Assembly: GCA_002786025.1 (NCBI GenBank)
Contig: NHNW01000073.1
Location: 124,001 to 188,000 of the forward strand
Direction of reading: 5' to 3'
Source of the DNA: Zasmidium citrigriseum
Lineage: Eukaryota; Ascomycota; Dothideomycetes; Mycosphaerellales; Mycosphaerellaceae
DNA: 64,000 bases
The notes below the pieces were generated by a model. That model did not search any database. It was not told the origin of the DNA and was given only the letters and a program-made list of their open reading frames with translations. The position numbers and the translations under genes were made by a program. Below, one piece after another: positions 1 to 12,274 of this stretch (position 1 is the first letter of the stretch; each line of letters starts with the position of its first letter).

Positions 1-237
1 AAAGGAACAGTAGCGAACAATGTCAGCTGCTTCTCCGGTGCTCATGTCAGTGACTGGATCCTCAGAATCGTACTGAACATTTAGATGGTCCAAAGAAGAC
101 CAAAGCCGAGCAGCAAGATATAGCACAGAGGACGTATTCCGAGGCGGGACACTTCGAAGAAGATCTAAGATAGTTTGGATGCTATTACTTGAGGTGCACC
201 GATCACTCCCACCAGACAGGCCATCCCCATCCACGGT
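1..237 (-). CDS. partial hypothetical protein, runs off the left edge
   Basis: An open minus-strand frame runs from a possible 3' splice site (TAG at 238-240) to the window edge. The translated stretch includes LLRSVPPRNTSSVLYLAARL and ends in ADIVRYCSF, which reads like ordinary protein rather than noise. The upstream exon and start codon were not found and the 3' end lies outside the window. No domain is recognised, so no function is proposed. Confidence is low because only one exon fragment is visible. Confidence 0.3.
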
Positions 238-1067
238 CTAGGCTGATCTACTAGAGCTTTATTGACGTTGAACATTCGGGACGATTCTTTTCCAGGAACA
301 CGGTGAATTCGTCGGCAGGTCGATGCTCGTATCATCAACTCACGGCTACAAGCAAACCGAATGTGTTGATTCTGGCTGGTCGATCTGATAGCCAAGAGAC
401 GATGAACTGTTATATGCCATGCGTGACGGCGGTGAGACGTTCGTCGGGTCGGATCTCCAGTGAGCGTCGGGGTCGAAAAGCACCAACGATTGCATTCCAC
501 GTTCGGCGCCTGCTGGCTGCGGCGACACTCATGGCGATGAAAGTATGGTTCGAACTGCAATGGAGAGAGAGGGATGATATGGTTCATGACGTTCAAGTAG
601 ACAATTGTGGGAGGTGTAGGATGAAGAGTATCGAGGCTTAGCGATTCGCAGGAACACGACGAGGTGCCTCGATGAGAGAACATGCCATCACGCTCTCCTC
701 GCGACCACGACAGACAAATTTCACGACAACTACATCATGTCACGGATGGAGATGATGAGACGGAGAAGATTTTTTCCAAGATGTTTTTGGGGTTTTTCTA
801 CTCGCGGTACTTTTGGTTGGCAAAGCCATCGCCCCAAGAAGATCAGCATGTAGGTATCCAACCCGTGTCCAATATCGTCAACACGAGGACGCAACAAAGT
901 CCACACCCAACGCCAAACGCAGAACACAAGAACCGACCAAAACCCACAAACCCAACGCCGAACGCCAACGCCATCCCACAATCTCAACACAGTCTCTATG
1001 CCCCTGTAGAAGCAGTCAGTGGCGTGGTCGGCATAACGGGGATGGGGATGGGGCTGGATACTTACAT

Positions 1068-2009
1068 TCAGTCCTCCTTGACATGGTATCTTTCGAACCA
1101 GCTCCGGGACCGGAAAAGAGCAATCGTGCTATCCCTCTTCTCCTTCTGTTCCTCAGTGAGCCCCATCTCCCTGAACGGCTCTTCAGTTGGAGCCGGCCAG
1201 AAGGAGCTCACCGGAGGAGTCGGCGGACCGCTGTCGGAGGCGGAGGAGGGAGAGCAGGCAAAGGCGGCGAGAACATCATCCGGGGGAGGAGTGGCCACGC
1301 GAGGAGCAGCGCGGAAAGAGGAGCCGGGGAAGAGAGCCTGCTCAGGAGGGGCGGGGACGGGAGAGACAGAGGGGCCAGCCACAGGAGAGGATTCAGTGCT
1401 GCTGGTGACAGCGGCGGCGACGGGAGAGACAGATGGGCCAGCAACAGGAGAGGATTGAGCGCTGCCAGTGGCGGCGGCGGCGGCGGCGGCGACGGCGGCG
1501 GTGGAGGTCTTGTCCTTGGCCTTGGCCTTGGGCTTCCGCTTGGGTTTGCCCACGCGGTCGGGGAAACGAGGCTCGCCACGGGGCAGTCGTGCCCCACCCC
1601 GCTCCCCATCGCGCTCAGGGCGTTCCTTTTTCTTCTCCCTCAGCTTGTTCAAGTGAACCCGACAGGCTATCTCGGTCCGCCCGAGGTGGACAGCGATCTT
1701 CGCGTGGGAGGTTCCCTTCTCTATCGCCGCTCGGAGATAAGAGTCCTATCTCTGATTAGCTTTGGGTGCGTCCACGGGAGTGGGTCGACTTACATCCGAG
1801 GCCGTCCATGGCCGTTTGCCGTTAGCCACGGGAGCGGCGGGAGCAGGAGCGGGGACGGCAGCAGGCAAGTTCACCGGAGTGAACGACGGGACAGGAGCGG
1901 CAGGGGGAGCAGCGGCCGAAGAAACGTTCACCGGAGTGGACTCATTGTCCTTCTCGGAGGCCGGGACAGGGGAGGCAGGGGCGGAGTTCAACATCTTGTT
2001 GACATCCAT
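1068..2009 (-). CDS. Myb/SANT-like DNA-binding protein (gene A)
   Basis: Two exons, 2009-1794 and 1745-1068, join in phase 0 across a 48-base intron (GTAAGT...ATAG) to give about 297 residues. The intron falls inside a Myb/SANT-like helix-turn-helix: the upstream exon ends KRPWTASD and the downstream exon continues DSYLRAAIEKGTSHAKIAVH and then LGRTEIACRVHLNKLREKKK (roughly residues 64-110). The N-terminal third is rich in Ala, Pro and Ser. The C-terminal part has alanine runs, two near-identical PVAGPSVSPV repeats and a basic KPKRKPKAKAK patch that could be a nuclear localisation signal. The start chosen is the ATG giving MDVNKML, just downstream of an in-frame splice-like region. It is probably a nuclear regulator; the target is unknown. 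It is the first of three Myb-type genes on this strand. Confidence 0.65.
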
Positions 2010-4901
2010 GTCTGTTTCTCCCGATGACGTTAGCACACAAACACATGTGAGGGAGGGCTGCTTGGCAAACATACCGTCGATGTGTTTGAAGTTTGGAAGG
2101 CTTGATGTCAGTCTGAAAGTTGTTCTGTTCGAAGCTGAAGATCAAGCGGTGTATGACTTCACTTGAGCCGGATCCTACGTAGCATATATACGATCTGAGG
2201 CCCTCAGAATTATCTAATTCCACCTTGTGACTCCGCTGTGCACCGCCTGCGACGAAGAGATGGAAACGAATGAACGTGAGGTCGTTTGTCTGACCACATC
2301 CCCAGCACCTGACCGATCCCACAATATCTGAAAGACTGGTTGAGGGCGTAGACGAATAGGAAAATTCGGAGATATTCCCAAAGCAGGTGATATGACCTCT
2401 GCGATGATGCTATTGGATTGCCCTCGACGGCGGCATCATCCTCCACCTCCGCGATAGGTGAGAACGTAATCATCAGGGCTACGCAACCTATCCTCAACCT
2501 TTCGTCTGTCCCAAACATCTCATAATTATCTAGTTTCCTTGGACGAATGGAAAAACGGGGAGAATGATGTGTAGCAGGAGAGTCACTCGGCAGGTGATGG
2601 GACCTTGCCGGCCCGAACGGCGGCAGTCAAGGCCGAAGGTGAGAAGGGATATTCACACCCTCTTGAGCGATCTCCACAATATCGACGATATTCGAACAAG
2701 CCACCGTCTCTGTTGCTGGCCTAGACAGGCCTGCGAGCAGCGGGGATTGGTCCATCCTCGAATTTCAGGTATTTTCTGTCCGCCTCCTCGACCGAGGCGG
2801 AATTTGTCCACAATTTTCGGCGAGCGTAATCCAGCTTCTGGGGCTATCTCTCTACTCCTCCTTCCATCTCTCGCCCGTCAACAGCCTTGTACAGCAAACC
2901 GACCTCGCTGGACTCGAATCTGCTGTTGTTTTCATAGTCAGGTGAAGTCCTCGGACACTTGGCTCAGCTAGTGCAAATTTGGCAAATTCAGGCTGCGTGT
3001 GTATAAGAAAATGTGGTAGACGTGAAGTTACCAGAGATCTGATACTGTCCCCGTGGAAGGAGGTGATGTCGTCTGGTAGCGCGACTAGATTGGGAAGCAA
3101 AAGTGGGGCCTGGAATTCGGGGGTGAGCTTTTGAGTGCAGACATCTTCACGACGCAACGCGATATACAGAATCCGACTACACGAACGTTCTCATCGCAAC
3201 AACGAGCATCCGCCCGTATCTTCCAACCAATTCATCCGCATCAAACGAAGGAGTCCCCACAAAACCCCGTGACCTTCAAGATTTAGACTCGACCCGAGCG
3301 GAGCCAGCGCCGCTCCCAGCCCGGCAAAGATCTTCAGGGTCCAATCACCCCAGCTTTCTCGATTAACGTCGCCACAGACACACCACGATCGACAACATCC
3401 TCGCTCGCCAGGTCGCTATCAATAGCAACCGACAGCAGCACTTGTGGCGGATACCCAAGCGAGCCTGATGCTGGCTTAATGAAATGCACGCACTTCGCCA
3501 CACTCGTTCGTCGCAGGTGTCGGCTTCGTCGGCGAGTGACGGTGGTGGATACGAGATACGAGGAAGGTTTGGGAGTTGGGATTGCTGGACCATGGGAATG
3601 GACTGGAGGGTCACGGGGGAGATGGGTGTGTGACCATGAGGCTCGTCGTTAGACATTCACTCCCATGAGCGAGTGTGCTGAGGATGGCACCAGAGCCCTA
3701 TCTAACACATACTCACTTGTCGCCCGGCAAAACATCCATCTTGGTGCCAAACGCCAGTAGTATCGAAAGAGCGAATCTCCGTCACCATCAACACATCCAA
3801 CGCCCGAATCTACCAGTACTCCAATCTTCTCCAGCAGTCCAAAATACTGGGACCTCCCTACCATCCATCCCCACGAAGGACTCCGTAATTAGGCACAAAT
3901 GACCCCTCCAACCAAAGAATTCCAAAAGTCTGTCACAACCTTTCGCCTCATGACAACATCTTCCCTGTCACGCAAAGCTTATGGTCATGACAAGAGTTCG
4001 GCCATGTCGACGTCAGTTCGCGGATTGGGCAACAAAGAAAAATTGCAAATGTCACCGATGCGGATGATTGTGAGTTTGGACGTACGTATCGAAGACGGGA
4101 GATGAAGATTTTCGGCATTCGTGGTGTCTCTCTTGAGACGGGACTTCTCTATTGAGCTGTACGGATGGAGAGGTAGGTCTATGAATAGGAGAGTTGTTCT
4201 TTGCATCGCTACGTGCGTATCTCAGTTCGGCAATGTTCTGCCATGCTATACCATGCTAGCACAATCTGCCATGAGGGATTGACTCGTTGAAGGAGTGAAG
4301 ACCGTCGACGTCACTCAGCAGCTCGACGTCACGGACGGGAGATGACAGTACTGCCGTGGAGAAGATGGAGTCGTCGGGTAGCAAGGCGTCGGGCAAGCTA
4401 AGATGATCAAGTGGAGATTCCGCGGAGCGGTGTTGTGGGAGAGGTGGGCGGTGGCCGTCTTCGGCGGTGAGATGCTCGAGGCCTGTCTCCCATGTCCTCA
4501 TCGTCGTTATGTCTTCGTTACTTCGAAGGTGGTAGGGATGAAGATGAGAGCGATCTTGATAGTGAAGGCAGTGAAGATAGCAGAGATTTCAAATCTTTCT
4601 CATGGGACATTAGGCATATCATTCAAGTATCCTATCTCTCCATATTCTTCCTCGAAACCCGCTGTCGTAGCTGCTATGCATCATCGCTATCGTACAACAC
4701 AAACCATCTGCCGTTCCCATTATTACCATAATGTCATTAGCATAGACATGACCAGCACGTCTTTCTTCTTCAAACAAAACCAAAAAGAATCATCCGCGAG
4801 CGAACCCATCAAAACCATGCATGCAAGCAAAACAATGCATGCCAGAATCAAACGCCCTCCTGTGGTATAATGCTGTCGAAAACAAATCAAAAGCCCGTGT
4901 C
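2010..4901. other. interval with fragmentary coding signal, no gene model fixed
   Basis: No complete gene could be assembled. Several minus-strand stretches look exonic. An 81-codon ATG frame covers 4501-4256. A frame near 3465-3334 reads to a natural stop with an ending LIEKAGVIGP. A third unit is listed separately at 2938-3157. A frame over about 3810-3735 (LAFGTKMDVLPGD) can splice from a GTGAGT donor to a CAG acceptor near 3600. The fragments suggest one or two multi-exon genes whose structure cannot be decided from sequence alone. The rest may be untranslated leader or intergenic DNA. Confidence 0.3.
2938..3157 (-). CDS. probable 3' exons of an unidentified gene
   Basis: A minus-strand frame containing KLTPEFQAPLLLPNLVALPD continues to SIRSL at 3032. 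It then splices with a GTAACT donor and a TAG acceptor to a 30-base terminal exon at 2967-2938, which encodes LSQVSEDFT and a stop. The protein-like composition and the clean short last exon support coding. The upstream structure and start are unresolved. No family is recognised. Confidence 0.3.
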
Positions 4902-6662
4902 TCATACACGAGCGTCTTCAGGCCTGAGAGATTCCCTTCGTCCCACTGTGGAAGCAGCTTCGAGTTCCTCTTCCTGCTGTTGCAGTAGTAATGCTTCGTC
5001 TTCCTCAACCAGTTCAAGGGCTTTATCTTTGCACGCGGCGGCAGAGAAGCCATTGCCGACTTTGCCCGAGATGATGCGCCAGCGGTCTGTTTCGTATTCG
5101 GCGATGGCGGTGCGGAGGCGGGTGATCTATCATTTGTTCTGTTAGCACTTGTCGGCATCAGCGAAATTGGGGTTGTAGTTGAAGGACTCACCATTTCATC
5201 CGTCCACACCGTCGTCTTCGCCTTCAACTTGGTGCAGTACCGCACTTGCAACGTCCCCGAACTGCGGCCTGGGAAGAAATCCGCGATTTGCTTCCAGGTG
5301 AGGTTCTTCGTCTCCTTCAGCTCCACGAGCAACGCATCGTCCTCGGGTGTGAACTTGAGCTTTGGACCCTTGGGACGTGGAGCTGGAGCTGGCATGCCGG
5401 GCTGACCGACGACGCTGGGTGGGCCGTGGTCGTCTTCTTCGCCTGGGGAATCGAAGGAGCCGATGGTGCGTTGCATCTTGTGAGGTGGTTGCTGGTTCGG
5501 GAGACGATGATGGTGATGTTGCTGCTGTTGCTGGGGAGTTGGGTACTGCATCGACTGGATGGAGGAACTCTGTCCGGAATGCGAATGCTGCGGCGAAGGT
5601 CGCTGCGAAGCATACGGCTGATACTGCATCGCTGTTCCAGGTTGAAGCTGTGCATGATGGCCATGAGGCGTGAGCTCGACGGGGACTTGACTCCCACCCG
5701 CATGGGACTGGAGTTGTTGGAGGCCTGGGTAGTCGTAACTGTAGGTGTCTTCCTGAAAACTGCGCTTGCGCGACTGCGGTGCGCTTTGATGTGCCTGATA
5801 CGCAACTGTTCCTGGGCTTTGGTAGGGACTGCCGTAGTGGGAAGAAACGGACGTAACGTGGGACATTTGCCTGGGCTTCTGGGACGCCATGAGCTGCGCC
5901 TGGTCCATGCCGTACGTGGGCTCCGGCGCAGACATCTGGGAGGGTAGGATGCTCGAGACGCCATATTGTGCGTATTCTTGCGTCGGCTGTGAATGTTGCG
6001 GTGGGATGTAGGCCGTGACAGGCTGCTGGAAGGTCGAGCTGAGGAGCTGCTGGTATTCAGCGCTCGTCACCTGGGCCACCGCCGCGGCATCGTGTTGTTC
6101 TTGTTCTTGCCCGTGTCCGCCGTCAAAGTTGAAGGCAAACTCTTGATATGGTGGTCGCGCCACAGTTGCCACTGAGTCTGGAGGCTGCCAGAGCACTCCG
6201 CTCAGGCAGCTTGCCGCAAAAGGGCCAGCTTGTTGGTGTTGGTGTTTAACGTTAACGATTGTCAACGACGTCTTGTTGTCGTCGTCGGTATAGATCGATG
6301 ATGATGATCCAGCGATTGTGGTGGTTGATGATGTTTCTTGTTCCTGTCGATCAACACAATACGGTCGAGAAGGTATGATAGCTCCTCCCGACGTAATGGT
6401 CTAATAGAGATACAAGTAATAGGATATTACAACGATGGACGAGGGGGTGGGTATGGGTGATCAATTAAAGCGAAGGTCGTATCTTCATAGGAAACGCATT
6501 CAAATCAACAAAGTGTACAATCATGGATGATGGGTGCTCCAACGGACATGTTGGGCGACGAAGTAAGGCATCGAAGTGTACTTAAACGTCGCCGACGTCG
6601 ACGCAGGATGAGATAAGTCTTACCGCTTGCGATGCGTGTGGTCTCATTCGAAAACGCTCCAT
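4902..6662 (-). CDS. two-repeat Myb-like transcription factor (gene B)
   Basis: Model: exons 6662-6624, 6400-5192 and 5126-4902, all joining in phase 0, about 490 residues. The first exon is the least certain; the frame is open back to a TAG acceptor at 6401-6402 and a GTAAGA donor follows MRPHASQA. The large middle part is low complexity, rich in Gln, His, Ser and Pro, as in fungal activators. The first Myb/SANT repeat begins LKFTPEDDALLVELKETKN and includes TWKQIADFFPGRSSGTLQVR. Splicing out the 65-base intron after WTDEM reveals a second Myb-like repeat (RTAIAEYETDRWRIISGKVG, then SAAACKDKALEL) and an acidic Glu-rich tail. Without the splice the frame gives an unconvincing extension. Likely nuclear DNA-binding protein. 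The gene shares its two-repeat layout with gene C at 8.9-10 kb. Confidence 0.75.
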
Positions 6663-8854
6663 CCTCGCTTGATCGCCACACCTGCAGACCAAGTGCCAGG
6701 GCCCAAAAGGTAGTTGAGCGCGGAATTGGGCAATTCTGCTGCAAGATTGGCTCGACCCGGGAAAAGAGGCAGACAGGCGGCCGAAATCTGTAACATGCAA
6801 CGTGCAGAGGATCGGCTCCTGAGCTTCTGTACTTGACGTCGTGCTGTAACGACATTCGTTGCCGTGCGCATGCAGGTACTGCGTTAGCCAGGCTCCACAC
6901 GCGGTACGCAGATGCGTTCGAAGAGCCCTACGACAGCCCGACCAGGGAGGACCTGGGCCGGCGCGGGCAACAGAGCCGCAGCGAACGTTATGCCAGGGAT
7001 CTTTGCGTGCGCGGCATGGCAGCCGACGGTCGCTAGCATTGTTCAATTTTCCGTCTGGGCCAGCAGCGGCGTCGCCATGTCTTGCTACTCGAGAGCAGCC
7101 TCCGCTCGGGCCACAGTCGTACTACTCGCGCATGCCGGGTCCTTGTCCACGACGGCAGAATGATGATGCTGACGACAATACTGATAGCAAGCCGGCATCA
7201 AGCATTGCGGTATGCTTAACCAAGCGAAGGAGGCAGTGCACCTTTCGCAACAGGCTCAGAATAGCAGCAGCAGTAGCAGCAGGTAGTGGTGAACATCCTT
7301 GGGCAGATGGGCATACGGCCGCCCCAGTCAGGCATCGAAAGCATGTCGACGCTGCACGACCGACCAAGTTTCTGGGGTGGTCGAGGTGGCAAAAGCTGGG
7401 TCTGCCGAGCGAGAGAGTCTAATCTCAGCGTCGAGTGTCGATGGCTGCCGCTTTCGAATGCTATAGACAGGGATCCGGCGCGGGACGAACGGCTGGTCCC
7501 TTGAAAAATGTCGACGCAAGGGAAAAAAGTGAGGGCCGAACGTGGGGACTGCATCGCGCAAGACGGTCAGCTCGAACGTTGCCGGATGGAGGAAGGCTGA
7601 CTGCAGCACCGCGGCGAATGGCAGGCGTTCAATGCCCAAGCGAGCTCGAGTCTTTCTTGCTCGCGAACGCCAGGCAGTGCACTGCAGTGCTATCAATCCA
7701 GGGCAGACCAGTAGCCGAGTTTTCTGCCAACTTGCCTGCCCGGAGACCTCTCCTTCCGGCCAGCAAGAGAAAAGTCGCCACTGTCAGTCGAGCGCTCGCA
7801 AAGACGCACTCGTCGTCTGTAGGATTGCTGATGTCCCCAAGGGTCCAGACTCCAGACCCGCAGACCGGCTCGCGCTCGCCATAGTCGGGTAATGATGTGC
7901 CGCGCGCTGGGCATGAATCGTTGCCCGACGATGAAACGTTTGATGGACACATTCTGGAACAAAGACTGCACATCACCACCATCTCCAGAGGCTCGACTTG
8001 CCTCACGTGGAATGTTCGTCATGATGGCCGCTGTGTTTCAGCATTGCAGTGCGGCGAAACATGAGAACAACCAGAGGCTGAAGAAGAAGACGATCAGGAG
8101 AATGCGGGTTGTGCGAAGAACATGAGTCGTGTGTTGTGACGAAGGAGGAAGATGTCGCCGGTTGTTCGGAGAAAGACAAGACTCTGGTTGCTGGAGAGAT
8201 TGTGCAGAGGCACGTGCAAGCAACAGGCACGTGTCACCTTCGCGCACGGCCCTCTTCCACTCAACGAAGAGACCCACTCTGCCACTCAACGAAGAGACCC
8301 ACTCTGCCACCCAACTCAGTGCGAACCTCACTCCATGCCGCCAAAGGTCTCACGACACTGACAACAATCACGCTCCAAATGAAGGACAACAACATTCTCA
8401 ATTCAATCCACTTCAAGCTAGCAAAGCCGCCTCTCAAGCGCCTCAACACCCACCACGGCTGGCCCGCGATTCATGCTCCCGATTGCATCACCGTTTCCTT
8501 AACCCATTTCCACTTTCTGCTCCAAATGCCCGTACGGGCCATACCCATCAGCCCAATATATGTTCAAAAAAGAAAGCAATCCCACTCCCACGATTACAGA
8601 CTTGTCCAACAGCCCGCCTTGGGAAAACGCCGCCAACGCCTCGCCTCGACGCTGTGCTGCATGGTGTGTCTCCTTCCCAAGAAGTCAAAAAGTGATATTG
8701 GTTTGGATGCTTCTCGCGGCAAGAAGCGAGTGGGGGTATCTCTCATCAACAACAGCATCTTCCATTGCATATTTCCGATTTCCTTCGTTGCAAATCAAAA
8801 CAAAACTGCGCCTTTTGGTGGTCTGTTCGGCATCGGGAGGATTCGATTCATTCA
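6663..8854. other. non-coding interval between two Myb genes
   Basis: GC-rich DNA with many overlapping open frames on both strands, none with an ATG-led, protein-like or domain-bearing reading. It probably contains the long 5' leader and promoter of gene B and the 3' region of gene C. The only structure noted is a 25-base tandem duplication at 8257-8306. Confidence 0.4.
8257..8306. repeat. 25-base tandem duplication
   Basis: The unit CCACTCAACGAAGAGACCCA followed by CTCTG occurs twice back to back (8257-8281 and 8282-8306). A third, partial copy follows (CCACCCAACTCA). It lies outside any recognised coding region. Confidence 0.8.
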
Positions 8855-10001
8855 TCAGACCTTCCAACCTTGCTCCTTTGCAAATTGCTCGCAAGCCTGT
8901 GCGATACGAGGTCAGTCCATATCCACACCAACGTCATCTTGAACTGATTCGAACAGCAGGACACTAGTTCTAGACATACCTTGGCCGGCTTGCCCACCTT
9001 CTGCCCAATGACTTTCCACTTATTGTTCTCGTAATCCTTGATCGCCTGCAGCAAAGCCGCGCTCTGTTCACTCCGGTCAGCCAAGTCCTCTTGCCCAAAG
9101 GGATCGCGGTGAGGCGAACGAAGTTGCTGACCTCGTCTTCGGCAAACTCCGCATAATGCATGTCCTACAGCATCGCAAGAATCAGCTTTTGAGCATTCCA
9201 ATACTGACAGTAAACAGGGATGAGGTGAATGCGCACTTTGTACCAATGTTTCTTGACGCTGCCCTCTGTCCGCGTAGGAAACGTCTTTGCGATCTCGCTC
9301 CAGCTACTCCCAGCGTCGCGCAACGCCTTGAGCCTTTGCTCTTCCGCCGGCGTCCATGGCGTGTTCGTTCGTCCCTTCTTGACTGTCGGACTGGGCAACG
9401 TTTGCTGCGACGGCGCCCCTACTCCTACTCCAACGTCCAACCCTGTGCCCGAGAAGTCGGACCCCGCCGATAGCAGACCAGACGGATTCGTGAATGCGCT
9501 GGCATTGCTGCTGGATGAGCCTGGGAGGGATGGGTCGCCGAGCTCGGATGCGCGCCTCTTGCGCGGATTGGTAGGTGAATGTTGCTGGTATTGATGTGCT
9601 TGCGGATGATGTTGGGTCTGTAGCTGTGGTCTGTATCCTGCTTGCGGTGGGAAGGCAAAGCCAGAAGGATCGTGCGGGCTGGGCACGTACGAGTAGGCCT
9701 GCTGGTAAGGATTGGGGAGGCCGTGTCCAGAGGTGAGGTCGGAGGGCAGCGTCAGTTGGGAGGGTGAAGCGGAGTAGGCGCTTTGCTGGGGCACATTTGG
9801 AGTCAGGTTGCGCTGCTTGTCCGGTGATGTATTTCTGATGAGTAAGTCGTTAGTATACATAGTCCCAACTCAAAAGTACAATGTATCTTTGCTCTCGAAA
9901 CGAGGCCGAGCCTCGCTGGTGGGTGTCTGGTATGAATACACGAGGGAACGAGCACAGGTGGGCCCGGCGTGAGAAGTACTGGTGGGTCAGACATACGACA
10001 T
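8855..10001 (-). CDS. two-repeat Myb-like transcription factor (gene C)
   Basis: Five exons fit without frame conflict: 10001-9997, 9834-9237, 9164-9132, 9063-8980 and 8896-8855, giving about 253 residues. The first exon holds only ATGTC; the intron after it has a GTATGT donor, a TACTAAC branch site and a CAG acceptor. The N-terminal half is Ser/Pro/Gln-rich with a basic NPRKRRASE patch. Repeat one is NTPWTPAEEQRLKALRDAGS with SWSEIAKTFPTRTEGSVKKH (about residues 155-200). Repeat two is assembled over exons 4 and 5 (LLQAIKDYENNKWKVIGQKV, then ACEQFAKEQGWKV at the end). The third intron has a less usual GTCAGC donor, but only this splice restores repeat two. Likely nuclear regulator, related in layout to gene B. 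Confidence 0.8.
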
Positions 10002-12274
10002 CGCGGCAGCGCAGGAGTAGTTTGCGAGCGCCAGGCCGGCTGCTGCTACTTTGCGTTTGTTGGATATTGGAATGGTCCGAAGGGTATTGTATGCATGGCT
10101 CTCTCAGCAGGAGCGGCGTACTGGCATTGGCCCGTAGTCGCGATGCGCCGCGCTATGGCTGGAAGCGTCGGCGGGCGGGCTCCAAAGCAGCAACAATCTA
10201 CACGGCCCTGCGTCGTGGCCAGCGGGCAGAGGAGCGCGGAGAGCAGAGCAGAAGGCGCTGGAGGCGGTTCTCCGTCGATTGATCAGATGCGGTCGTGGTG
10301 GACGTCAAATGACGAGGTCTGGAGTAAGCTTTACGGTTGCGGAGGGGACGTTTGATAGCTCCGACAATCACAAGGAGCTGACTGGAGGCGGGAGGCAGGA
10401 CGAACGCGAAGCATGCCGCCGCGCAGGTCGATGGTGTTAGAGCTCGCGGAGGCCCATGGATTGGCCACCAAAATGCAATACAACTAGCTGCGAGAGGAGA
10501 TGGCGCTATGAGCGGGATGCGGGCGGGCAGCAGGGAGGGCGTAGCTTGTCTGGGGGAGCAGCGCGCCAGAGCAAAGGAGCAGACGGCCTGCTGCGACGGG
10601 GTGCTGGTGCAATCGAGCTGGTGCGCTGCGTTGACGTCGTCGAGACAAAAGCAGGCTTCACGCTGCCGCACGCCGCAGAGCGCTGCCAGCACGGCGAGGG
10701 GGCGGCGACTCGATTCGACGGATGGAGGTTGCCAGACAGTGTGCGGGGTAAGGCCACGGCCAGCACCAGCACCAGCAGCAGTGCTCGAGTGCGTGCCTCC
10801 CGGCGCAGCAACCCAGCCTGCCGCCCAGACAGACAGCAACCACCAGCGACGCCCTCCTCCATCGAGTAGTAATCGAGTAATGCCATCGCCGCCAAGCCGC
10901 ACACGACCTGGGATGGCCAGGCGATGGAGCAGATGGAGCCCGCTGCTCGCCAAGCTGCCCGCCCCCATTCGCTGTCTCCCCAGCGCGCAACGGCTCGCTG
11001 CTGCGGAGAGCGTGGTCTGCGCGCGTGACAGCGCACCTCACTTGCCTCTCTGCCATAGCATAGCCGAGGGCACAGCCTGTTAGCTCGCTGGACCGCAGAA
11101 GATCGCTGACGTAACGCTCACGATGCCCGCAACGTGAACATTCTTTTTCTCCGCCTCCAGAAATCGCACACATGCCCTTCTGGTCTAGCAGCACGCAATC
11201 CCCCTCTTTCTTGGGCGGTATGACCTTCAGCCTCAGCAACGAAGGACGCCGATGTGGTCCGCACAATACGACCCTTCTGAATCGGGTCTGGCTTCTTGGC
11301 TTGGCAAGCTCCACCTATCAGGTGCAAGTGAATGTTGAGCGACCGCATCTCGACCTGATCAGCCATATGAGCATCTTTACTCTGTAAATCGACAGCATGA
11401 ATCGCGAGAAACATGAAACACTTCAGGGAAATCTGAAACGTAGCTCGGGCACTCTGTGACATGTCGCAGACGGCACCGACGACGTGGTTCCAGACTGTCC
11501 ATCAATCTGTCAATCCAGTGTGGCGACTCGACGACAGCTGTGTGGCGACTTGCGGCTTCGCTCGCATCCCACGACACTGGTGAAGGCGGTGCGTGGCTCG
11601 AGTCAGCCGGATACTGGCCCAGCCGGCCTGCCGTTAGCCGTCTTCAAGGGTGTCATCAAGGGTAGCAGATGGTTCATGCGAAATGCAACACATCTCAACC
11701 TCCCCTGGCCGTGCAGATGAAGCGAGATGTTGGTGATGTGTGCAGGGCTTTATTGCCCTCGTTCGCAGTCGGATTCGGTAAGCTCGGGTGGAAGAATGTG
11801 AACGTTTGAGGTTTCAACTGTTGACATGTCTGCTGCGTACATGCTTGTACAGCATTTGTACAAGGTGTCGACCATGATGGTCGACGAAATGAAGTTTGAC
11901 GGTATTGGAAAGCGTACCTGGCTGTTCTTGGCATCCATGCTGCTCAATCACCAACACATCCCGGCCTGGCCAGCTGTGCCGCATTCAGTATTTGTGCTCG
12001 CTTGAAATCCGAAAGACATCCTCGTTGTTTAGGGCAAAAGCTCTTGACCGGCAAGGCATCGTCCAGATTTCAGCGCATAAGTCGATATGGGTTGCTCATT
12101 GACAAGGTGCAGAAACTATTCCGAGATGTCGTGCTGGATGTTCGAGATTGCCTTGATAGGAGTCCACTCCGATGTGGAATCGTCTGTCTTTCCACAACCT
12201 CCTCTGCGCTAGAGGATATGCATAAAGGCAGTCCTGCAAGGCCCCTTCGAATGTGTAGTAAGTGTATGTTCACT
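10002..12274. other. intergenic interval, upstream of Myb gene C
   Basis: GC-rich DNA from 10.1 to 11.1 kb carries long overlapping frames in several phases on both strands. They lack domain-like or conserved-looking sequence and are explained by base composition. The remainder shows no gene. It probably contains the promoter and leader of gene C and the 3' end of the NDUFAF3-like transcript. Confidence 0.4.

Noticed and set aside
813..2027. A 404-codon plus-strand open frame
   Set aside because: It is the opposite-strand shadow of Myb gene A in GC-rich, low-complexity DNA; it reads as Arg/Gly-rich noise and has no domain.
5246..5947. Long frames opposite Myb gene B
   Set aside because: The minus strand carries a Myb domain with a spliced second repeat; the plus-strand readings are composition-driven.
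8109..8942. 277-codon plus-strand frame overlapping the 3' end of Myb gene C
   Set aside because: Not protein-like, overlaps a well-supported gene on the other strand, and includes the 25-base tandem repeat.
10198..11083. Overlapping 190-256 codon frames on both strands near 10.2-11.1 kb
   Set aside because: All frames are open because of GC-rich composition; none shows domain content, introns or a convincing start.
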